Of a stretch of DNA of 39,028 nucleotides, positions 31,151-39,028 are shown in pieces. The position numbers and the translations under genes are program-made. The notes beneath the pieces were generated by a model, which worked only from the letters and a program-made list of their open reading frames with translations, was not told the origin of the DNA and searched no databases. Origin of the DNA: Schoenoplectus triqueter (Eukaryota; Streptophyta; Magnoliopsida; Poales; Cyperaceae); NCBI GenBank assembly GCA_964058805.1, contig CAXKVV010000965.1:1-39028 (forward strand). The letters run 5' to 3'. Within the stretch, counting starts at the first letter, position 1. Each line of letters opens with the position of its first letter.

Positions 31151-31398
31151 GATAAAGTAATTTATCCTGCAGTGACTTAAAAACAATTCTAATTTCGTTG
31201 AGAAGGAAGTCTCAACCGTTTCATTTAACCTTTATATATTGTCTGGAACTAGAGAGTATATCAATTGCATGTATATTTGGATTTCAATTAAATGATTCCA
31301 GAGGAAACAAATCAGCACAATATAACAAAGGCAGGGTGACACCAAATTACGGTATCTGGCTACAGGGTAAGAATCTGCCGCTCTTCTCGTAAAGAATG

Positions 31399-31707
31399 AT
31401 AGTAAAAAGATTCGCGATTATTCATGAATAATTTATTTTTTACTATGATGAATAATTTTTCTAACTTAATATACAGTATTTTTATCAAAAAATATTTTAT
31501 TTACGAATTATTCAGCAAAAAAATATATTATATATTATTTTATATGAAATCTTATAGTTTTTAATACATTTTCAGTATTTTATCATTATAATATATATTT
31601 TATTTATATTATATGAAATAAATTATTTCTGAATTATACATATATTATACTCAAATGTCAAATTTTTAATCTCACTGAATGTTTCCGAATCACGATTTTT
31701 TTACTAT
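31399..31707. mobile_element. Tentative MITE with about 20-bp TIR
   Basis: Left ATAGTAAAAAGATTCGCGATT and right (reverse complement) ATAGTAAAAAAATCGTGATT are inverted and similar. The flanks GTAAAGAA and GTAAAAAA match in 7 of 8 positions but are offset by two bases on the left. The interior is AT-rich and non-coding. Confidence 0.35.
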
Positions 31708-32330
31708 GTAAAAAACCATACTATTTTGACACCTAGACCATTCAAATCACACAGGAGGAGATATATATTAGAAGAGCAGGAAGCAAAAAATTAAGGGGGG
31801 GGGGCGTTGTTCATGAGAGGAGCAAAAAAAAAATAGGAACTTAGAGCAACAAATTTTAAGCCCTAATTACAAGTAAATGCGTGCAAGAAACGCTCAAGTT
31901 GACGCTCGAAGTGATTAGCCTTTTCAAGTACCCATCAAACTAATATTTTATTTATATTTTTGTATCACTGTATGATACTTTGGTAGCAATTTGAAGTCAA
32001 TACATCACACGGTTGTTCTATGATTGCTAATTTGCATTGACTATTCAGGTATCAATAAAAATAGTTTATTTATATTTTTGTATCAGAAATGTTCCAAATT
32101 TACCTAAAATGAATGTGGCAGCATTCCAAATAGCACATTGAACATGTGAAATTAAATTCACTTTTAATTTTTTTTTAGTGTAAGTATCTGTAGTAAGTAG
32201 TATTCAATTAAAAAAAAATTGGAAGTACCTGATTTGAGAGAGCAATAAGTTTGTCCACATTTTCATCTTTCTTTTTTCCTTACAAATGTGAAGTGCTCAT
32301 ATCTAATATTGTGGTTCAATGACAGACTGC
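31708..32330. other. No gene seen
   Basis: AT-rich sequence with a run of ten G at 31795-31804. TTTATTTATATTTTTGTATCA occurs twice in near-identical form (about 31947 and 32066). No coding region. Confidence 0.4.
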
Positions 32331-32339
32331 TTTGAAGAA
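32331..32339. repeat. Mutator MITE TSD, left copy
   Basis: TTTGAAGAA, identical to 32689-32697. Confidence 0.8.
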
Positions 32340-32688
32340 GGGAAGGGATCACTTGACAATCTTGATAATGAATTTTCAAATAAATATGAAAAAAATCTTA
32401 TGGATATGTTTTTCTACTTATAGATTGATGGTGATTTAAATTTCATGTAATTTTATTATCATTTAATAGTCATTCAAATACTATCAAATTATAACCTTTG
32501 CAAATTATATAAAATTTTGATGGTCCTTGATAGAGTATCAAACGATAATTAAATTATATAAAATTTAAATCACCGTCAATCTATAAATAGAAGAATATAT
32601 TCATAATATTTTTTCTTTTTTTAATATTTATTTAAAAATTCATTATCAAGATTGTCAAAAATAACTAATTGTCAAGTGATCCCCGCCC
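32340..32688. mobile_element. Foldback Mutator MITE with perfect 9-bp TSD
   Basis: TTTGAAGAA flanks both sides (32331-32339, 32689-32697). Termini GGGAAGGGATCACTTGACAA and (reverse complement) GGGCGGGGATCACTTGACAA open long inverted arms that continue through CAATCTTGATAATGAATTTT, AAATAAATAT and ATAGATTGAYGGTGATTTAAA. The right arm has a short extra copy of part of the terminus (a second TTGACAA). At 349 bp with no coding capacity it is a MITE. G-rich ends and a 9-bp TSD point to the Mutator superfamily. Confidence 0.85.
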
Positions 32689-32697
32689 TTTGAAGAA
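32689..32697. repeat. Mutator MITE TSD, right copy
   Basis: TTTGAAGAA, identical to 32331-32339. Confidence 0.8.
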
Positions 32698-33516
32698 ACG
32701 CTCATAGTCTCACACTAATTTAATGTTCAATTTTATTAAAAATAGAAACAACAACAATCAATTCATTGCTTACACAATTAAGAGACGCTTGGGCCCACAA
32801 CATTAAAAATTTAGCACTCTACAATTTTATAAAATTTAAAACCAATCCAAAATCCTTGCTTCCATTAACAAGAGTTACCTACCAAGTACTATAGGTGTCT
32901 GGATATTGGTGTCCACAATTTAATCATGCTTTTAGTGCCATGATTACAAACCAACTAAAAATCTGCCATGATAATGATAATATTGAAAACCCATCTAATG
33001 CATTAACTTCGTTGTTTGGTTTCTTCCTAGCTAGTAATCTACGCCAGGCTTTAAATGGGCCAGAAAAATCTCCTTTTCAAATTTGACCATTCTTGGGCCC
33101 AATTAATTTCCTTCCTTTTCAATCCCAGTCACTGCGTACGCAATTCCATGTCAGACACCAACTTTTACCTTTTTTTTCCTCCTCCTATGAATTAGTCCTG
33201 GAGCCTTGTAAGAGACCTTTACCCTTTTCAAACCTCTTGCAAATAACAGCTCTGAAAATTGGCCGCAATAAGTATAGCTAATCTTTTTTTATGAAATAAA
33301 TGTACATTTCTGGCAGGAACTGTGTATTTTAATACGGTGGGTTAAGGACATTCAGTGAAGAATCAACTTGTTGGTAATGTGATAACTGAGTTATTCCTTC
33401 ACAAGGTGAATGGATCTCATTTAAAATAAGTATATTACATAATTATTAGTGAAAAAGTACATTTTCAAGGGAAGAAAATAATTAACACCGCTTGTCCATC
33501 GGTTAGGCTGATTACT
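32698..33516. other. No gene seen
   Basis: Frames of 63 and 62 codons near 32895-33281 have no recognisable domain, splice context or promoter. I do not support a gene here. Confidence 0.4.
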
Positions 33517-33924
33517 TAGGTGTCAATGGGACGGGTCGGATCATATTATTTTAATTTTTTATCTGATCTGAATCTGACCCGTTTAAATTCAGATAAAATT
33601 TTTTAACTCATACCCAATTCGACCGTATCACGGGCCGACCCGTACAAAATAATTAATTATCTATTAATTATTTTTACATAATTTTAAATAATTAATTATT
33701 GAATAATTAATTATTAATTAGTGTATAATTAGTATATATTGAAGCTTTAATTAGTACTATATCATAAAATTATTTCAAAAACATAATTAATCGGGTTGAC
33801 CCAAACCCGACCCGATTCGGGTTAAAAAAATTAATTTCATATCCGACCCATTTATTTTTGAATCATATTGGATCGAGTCGGGTCGAGTTAACTTGTCGAA
33901 TCGGATCAATAATTGACACCCCTA
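33517..33924. mobile_element. hAT-type MITE rich in GGGTCGG words
   Basis: Left end TAGGTGTCAATGGG and right end (reverse complement) TAGGGGTGTCAATTATTG share TAGG and TGTCAAT, differing by a 2-bp gap. TAGGGGTGTCAA is a terminus seen in many plant hAT MITEs. Near the ends are GGGTCGGAT, CCGACCCG and GGTCGAGT words; the centre is AT-rich with ATTAATTATT palindromes. The flanking 8-mers (TGATTACT, GTTCTTAT) do not match, so the TSD has decayed or the ends are slightly misplaced. Confidence 0.6.
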
Positions 33925-35870
33925 GTTCTTATACTATGAATAACATTTTATTTTACCTACGTTGAAGAAAATGATCAAACAAGTAATTAGTTGCAGTATA
34001 AAACATAAGTTGGCAAAAACAGTTGTATATATTAGTTGAGAGTTGAGACATTAATAAAGAGATAGTGGGTGCGATATTTTGGTCAGATCTCAAATCTCAA
34101 AAGATAAAGTGTGAGATCTGAGACAACATTAATGCTTCGGAGCTGTATTTAAGTGCTATGTTCACAAAATTATTAAAAATTCAAAATAAACAGCAACTGA
34201 ATCACAGTCCATGTGGTTCTGATTAAACAAAAAACAATCATACCTTTTGAGACGCTAGTTTAACTAAGCTACATGAATGGTTTAGCATTCTTTATACTTC
34301 AAAAGGCTGCCGAGTATGAGATTGAATTGGTTCATGGATTTAATTACACCATCTTAGGTGTCTTTGGAATCATAGACCATTAGCCCGCCGTAAATGATTA
34401 AGATACTGTTTGACTAAGAAACCCATTAAAATATGCATATTACTAAGCTACTCAAAAATCTCACCTTATATTTGTCTTCAAACTTTTGACAATTCTAACA
34501 ACAAAACCCTCATTCCCCCCTCTTTAAATCCAGTTTTGCACTCTCATTTCCTTGCTGATAGGTGGAAGTGAGATCTCCCGGAAGAAATTTTCTTTCACTA
34601 TCGAACTTTTAGTAATGGTGTGTGCTACAACTATTCTAGAAGAAGAAATATTGATTCTTTTTAGTGAAAGTTAAAATATCAATATATATTTTTTGAATCA
34701 AATACTAAATTGTTATTATTATTTATTATTATATAACGACAAAAATAATTATATCATAAGATATATATAATATACTATAATTCTATTATTTTAAAATATA
34801 TTAATAACACATTATTAATAGAATAAATTTAAATTTATAAAGTGCATGAAAATATTAGAGACGTCCATATTCCTAATTCATTAAATAATTATTATCATTT
34901 AAAATAAAATTATAAATAATAGTGTTATTATAATTAACTAAATAATATTATTTTATAATGATAATAATGATTACAATTATAGTAAAATTATAATAATACT
35001 AATTTATATTGTATTATTAATATTATATTAATAACATTACTATTATATGTTGTTATATTAATATCATTAATATAATGTATTATCATATTATTCAATATCG
35101 TTATTTTGATAATTGAAGGAAAAATATAATCATAATTAAAAAATAATTAAATATTGGAAAAAGAAGAAATGAATGACATAATTGTAATATAAAGTGAGAG
35201 ATTGAGCTCTCTTGTGAAAGGCCTCTTCTTTACACCTAAGCGATATAAAAAAAATATTTCAACTTTTATTGTCCATCTTTCATTTAACTCCACTTGTGTT
35301 TGACAACTTTCTTCCTGAAGAACTCTTCTTTCATATTATTCCGGATGAAAGTTTAGCTATCAAATACCCCAAGATGAACAATATTGGAAATGTACTCAGC
35401 TAAAAAAATCACCTAAACTGATATATACATTTAAGCTGTCGAGATATGAAATCTCATGCCAAAACAAAAACTGATTCTTTACTTTGCAAAGCACCGTAAC
35501 CTCATCCATATATATATAGAGAGAGAGACGAGATCAAATTACATCAATTTTTGGTGGCACCAAAGTTACAACGGACAATTTTAAGATTTTTGAAATTTAA
35601 GTCGTTCAACATGATAGATACATTAAGATGTACACATATATCAACTTGCACATTTTTTTGAATTTTTTACTATTTATTAAGATGGGTATCAAAATTGAGT
35701 GGTCTGAAAACAATGAATTTTATAATCACCTAAATAAATAGTAGAAAAAATCCAATTTAATCTTCAAACATATTTTAATATATCAATCATATTGAATAGT
35801 TTGAATTGACTCTTTAGACTTTTAAAATATCCGTTGTAACTAATGTAATCAAAAATTGATGTAACTTGAT
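33925..35870. other. No gene seen; very AT-rich from 34680 to 35160
   Basis: No exon was recognised. Between about 34680 and 35160 the sequence is almost pure A/T with ATTATTAT and TAATAATA words. AGCTATCAAATACCCC near 35356-35371 resembles a MITE terminus but has no partner. Confidence 0.4.
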
Positions 35871-35915
35871 CCTTCCTCTTTATATACATATATATATATA
35901 TAAATAAATAAATAA

Positions 35916-35948
<33 letters not shown>

Positions 35949-35958
35949 AAGAGGAAGG
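35871..35958. repeat. Perfect 16-bp inverted repeat around an AT tract
   Basis: CCTTCCTCTTTATATA (35871-35886) is exactly complementary to TATATAAAGAGGAAGG (35943-35958). The AT-rich spacer itself holds TATATA and AAATAAATAAAT runs, so the whole 88 bp could extrude as a hairpin. It may be a tiny MITE remnant; no TSD is apparent. Frames reading YIYIYIF across it are artefacts. Confidence 0.8.
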
Positions 35959-36650
35959 AAATTGGAAACAATTTATCAGCGACAAAAATAAAAGGCAAAA
36001 AGAATGAATCACAAGAAAATAAGGCAAACTTGCAAACAGAATTATTTTTTTCTGTCAGTACTGGAGATGAGCAAGGGCATAAGTATTCAGGTACAGTCAC
36101 AGTCAAAAATAGGAAATAGTAGCTGCAGTAGGCAGTAGCAGTTCAGGTTTATACGGGACCACTATAAGAGAAGAGACCCATCAAGGCATCAGCTCAGTAT
36201 ATCCCTAATTCCCTATGTACATTGGGACCCGCCACATGTCATACTGCCTTTATACGTAACTAATTTCACGGACCAGGATAAATTCTCCAAGGAAATTACC
36301 ACGTACAATTAGGAGCTCAGCCGTACATCATAAACAGAGGAAGCATGATCCAACAAGATTGAACTGTTTTCTCAAAAAAAAAAAAAAAACAGAATTAATT
36401 TTTTATTTTTTTAATTGATTGTTAAATTTTTATAATATTTAATTTACCCGACGCTCCCGATCGAACAAACGGAAACGAAATCGGAAGATAAAATCAAAAT
36501 CCGAACACCTCATCTACGAACGGTCATAATTTTTTTATAGAAAACTTTGATCGATACTTGCTACATGGCCATAAAAAACTCATAACGAGATATATAAGAT
36601 TAACAGCTAGTTTCATTACGGCAATTTCAGGGCCAAAAAATTGTCTGATA
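35959..36650. other. No gene seen
   Basis: No coding region or defined element. There is a poly-A run near 36376-36390. Confidence 0.4.
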
Positions 36651-36658
36651 CCTCAAAA
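36651..36658. repeat. hAT MITE TSD, left copy
   Basis: CCTCAAAA, identical to 37174-37181. Confidence 0.8.
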
Positions 36659-37173
36659 TAGTGTATTAAAAACGGGTCGGGTTTGCACGAGTCGGTGTAT
36701 TTTGGCGGGACGGGTCAACAGATTTTCACAGGACAGGTTAGGACGGGTCCATTTTGGGAGTTTGTCCGTAACCCATTCTAGACCCGTCGGATCGGACGGA
36801 TCGGCGGGGCGGGTCCAAGGGTTTTTTTTCAAAATTCAAAAATAACCCAATATATTCCAAATAAATTCTCAAAAATTTGGAAAAATTCAAAAATAATTAT
36901 TAAGAATATTAAAAATATATATAACTATTTATATTTTTTACGAAAAAAATATTTTTTCCGCAATTTTTTGAATTTTTCCGGGTTTGTATGGGTTCCCGGG
37001 ACGGGTTTGCACAGGTTGGGCGGGTCGAGTCGGGTCTAGCACGGGTTGTTTTGAATTTTTTTTGCCCGCGCTCGTGCTAGACCCGTCGGTTCTAACGGGT
37101 CACGGATTTGACAGGTTGGGTCACGAGTCAGAGCGGGTCGTGTCTGACCCGTCCGGATTTTTTTACAACTCTA
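36659..37173. mobile_element. hAT-type MITE with perfect 8-bp TSD, GGGTCGGGTC-rich
   Basis: Flanked by CCTCAAAA at 36651-36658 and 37174-37181, the 8-bp TSD of hAT elements. The element starts TAGTGTATTAAAAACGGG and its reverse complement starts TAGAGTTGTAAAAAAATCC, so the termini share TAG...GT...AAAAA. Both ends are full of ACGGGTC, GGGTCGGGT and GACCCGT words, much GC-richer than the AT-rich centre (36835-36960). Two frames crossing it (near 36558-36845 and 36984-37376) are repeat artefacts, not genes. Confidence 0.85.
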
Positions 37174-37181
37174 CCTCAAAA
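37174..37181. repeat. hAT MITE TSD, right copy
   Basis: CCTCAAAA, identical to 36651-36658. Confidence 0.8.
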
Positions 37182-39028
37182 ACACATTTGAAGTTTTGGA
37201 TATCTATTTTTCATCATTTTTTTAGATTTGTAAGTAAAATATATATATTTTTTAGTTTATATTATGTATTATATATAGTTATTATTGTATACATATTAAA
37301 TATATCTCTTTTTCTAGCTCATTATTTTTTAAGTAAATGTATGTATGTATATATATATATATATTTTAGTTCATAATAAACATATAATAAACATGTTTAT
37401 TGTACTCTAATTTTTTATATTTTATAATTTTTTGTGATTTTCTAATTACATATTATTGTTGAATACACAACAATATCATACTTCTATTATATTTTTTTCT
37501 AAACTATTCAATAAATAATTAAATATACTAATATAATTAAATAAATAATTAATCAAAATATATAACAAAATTTATAAAAAAAAACTGAGGCTAAATTTAA
37601 AACTCAATCCAAGAGCTTCAGTCCAAATTAGTTCGTCTAATTTATAAAAAAAAATCTTATCAAATTCTGATTTTTTTAATTATTTTAATTACTAAAAAAT
37701 CGGCTGCAAACCTATCGAAGGCTTACTAACCGAAAACCTCTCTACAATTTCATAGCAATTAATGCAAACTTATTGTGGCAGTACAGTCCAAGTCCCACTT
37801 AGGTAGCGCCGCGCGTAGAGAGACTATGCCCCCACTAATTTTGTTCTGTCGCCTCTAGCGCACTAATTACGATTCCTCTGTTTCCTCTGCAATCAGCCAA
37901 TCACACTTTATTATATGCAATTAATATTGGAATGTAAATAGGATCTTCTGCTGCAGCAGCGCAGAATATTGATTGTTGAGTTTATTTTATTTGAGTCGGA
38001 ATGAATTTTAAAAATAATTAAATAATTTAAGTGCTACTTTGCATGATGTTGTGCAAAGATAAAGATTCATATAAAGAGTACTTGAAAATTTTGAACTTAC
38101 ACAATAAATTGATTTTCGAACCCCGAGATTACCTTAGACATGAAGATTTTATTTGTAATTAAATATTTTCAATCGGAAATTGTATGTGATGGAACTTTGA
38201 TGAATAATAACATCATAAAAAAAATTAAAGATTGATTGTCCATCCCAATTAAAATTTTAAATATCTTTACCATCATATCGATATTTATGTCAAAAGCTAT
38301 GTGAAAGAACAAGTGGATTTTGTTTGTTTAATTGCTTTTACTTCTTCTACTTTTTCGTCTGCTCCTTTTTTTAGCTAAAATATGAAGACAGAAGAAAATA
38401 ATATTAGTATATACTTTGAGCCAAAAATACAATGTAACCTTGAAATATTTTCAAACCTTTACATAAGATGTACCCATTCTATAGTTTCACAGTAATATAG
38501 TTTTCCAATTAATTTAGCTATTTAATTTAAGGACAAATTGCAATACCATGCAATGGGCGAAAAATCTGCGGAGTGTAGACTGTATAGGGATATTTAAGTC
38601 TTTAGACTTCCCGTGATAATTAATTAAGGAATGTAGCAACCCAAATCATTACAAACAGACACCTCCAAATTAATTTCCAAAGAATAATGTAAATAAACAG
38701 TAAACAAAGAGAAATCTGCCAACAGATCGACCGCTCTTTCTTTTGTTTTTCTTTTCGTCTTTTCTTTTTATCACGCCAGCAAATGACTCAACCGGCCTTG
38801 CATGACAAAACTTCCATTAAAGCACACAAAATCCTCCAAAACAGGTCTTTCTCATGACTTGAACTTGAAAACAACATGGGTAATATAGACAATATAAGCT
38901 GAAATTAAACAAGTATTTGAAAGAAAAGTCGATAATTAAATATGCTTAGATATGCAATGTGTGCCTGATAATGCCCTTGTTTTCAGAGGATATTATGTCT
39001 TTTACCCTGCAAATGGCATATTTCCTTT
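37182..39028. other. No gene seen
   Basis: AT-rich sequence with a TA microsatellite near 37349-37363. No exon, RNA gene or complete element was recognised to the end of the window. Confidence 0.4.

Noticed and set aside
29170..31153. A single large hAT element from about 29170 to 31145
   Set aside because: The right edge resembles a hAT terminus, but the best left partner gives a TSD match of only about 6 of 8 with shifted ends. I keep only the repeat description.
35340..35380. A MITE terminus (AGCTATCAAATACCCC)
   Set aside because: No inverted partner or TSD could be found within a few kilobases.
35764..36106. Two minus-strand frames of 85-87 codons rich in Tyr-Ile repeats
   Set aside because: The translation reflects an AT dinucleotide tract inside an inverted repeat; there are no coding signals.
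36558..37376. Plus-strand frames of 95 and 130 codons with GRV-rich translation
   Set aside because: They fall across a hAT MITE defined by a perfect 8-bp TSD; the repetitive GRV/DPS text comes from ACGGGTC words.
1..39028. CRISPR arrays, operons, prokaryotic defence systems, rRNA or full tRNA genes
   Set aside because: Intron structure, retroelements and gene content show plant nuclear DNA. No evenly spaced direct-repeat array, rRNA core or intact tRNA cloverleaf was seen. The tRNA-like boxes at 8.5 kb belong to a SINE.

Overview
This is AT-rich nuclear DNA from a flowering plant, probably a eudicot, although the sequence alone does not settle the group. The reasons are plant-type introns, a plant desiccation-related (PCC13-62-type) gene, plant Ty1/copia sequences, FAR1-type domains, and abundant hAT, Mutator, Helitron and SINE elements. 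It is a gene-poor stretch. I see one apparently intact protein gene: a three-exon, minus-strand, secreted ferritin-like desiccation-related protein at 17557-19494. Almost everything else I can name is mobile DNA. Many element boundaries rest on target-site duplications (TSDs) read directly from the sequence.

Layout. 0-4 kb holds GGATAC-rich repeat sequence, short tandem repeats and a solo LTR (3448-4062). 4.1-8.0 kb is a probable Helitron with a clear 3' hairpin and CTAG end; it carries gene fragments, including a WD40 piece resembling the plant DWA2/EIPR1 family, and a 110-bp tandem duplication. 8.5 kb is a minus-strand tRNA-derived SINE with an 11-bp TSD. 9.2-10.3 kb is a second, diverged LTR of the 3.4-kb family, into which a copia-type LTR with primer-binding site has inserted. 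11.1-15.2 kb is a decayed minus-strand Ty1/copia element (gag, protease, integrase, RT, RNase H in the expected order) whose 5' end is missing. 15.3-16.05 kb is CACTA-like subterminal repeat sequence. 16.2-17.35 kb is a foldback Mutator-like element ending about 200 bp beyond the stop of the desiccation gene.

17.5-19.6 kb is the desiccation-related gene with its own TATA box and poly(A) signal. A solo LTR with a perfect 5-bp TSD lies just upstream (19871-20302), then a foldback Mutator MITE (21411-22221, 9-bp TSD). 22.5-27.4 kb is a three-level nest. A hAT-type element (22534-27357, 8-bp TSD with one mismatch) is split by a Mutator-like element (23048-26793, 10-bp TSD). That element carries a broken FAR1-like gene and a GRF-type zinc-finger exon, and the FAR1-like gene is itself split by LTR-like sequence.

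27.4-39 kb has no gene I can support. It holds a mini-Helitron (29496-29847), a foldback Mutator MITE with a perfect 9-bp TSD (32340-32688), two hAT-type MITEs rich in GGGTCGGGTC words (33517-33924; 36659-37173, the second with a perfect 8-bp TSD), a tentative further MITE and simple AT-rich tracts.

There is no operon-like cooperation here. The functional story is one stress-type gene surrounded by transposons, several close enough to affect its regulation or 3' end.
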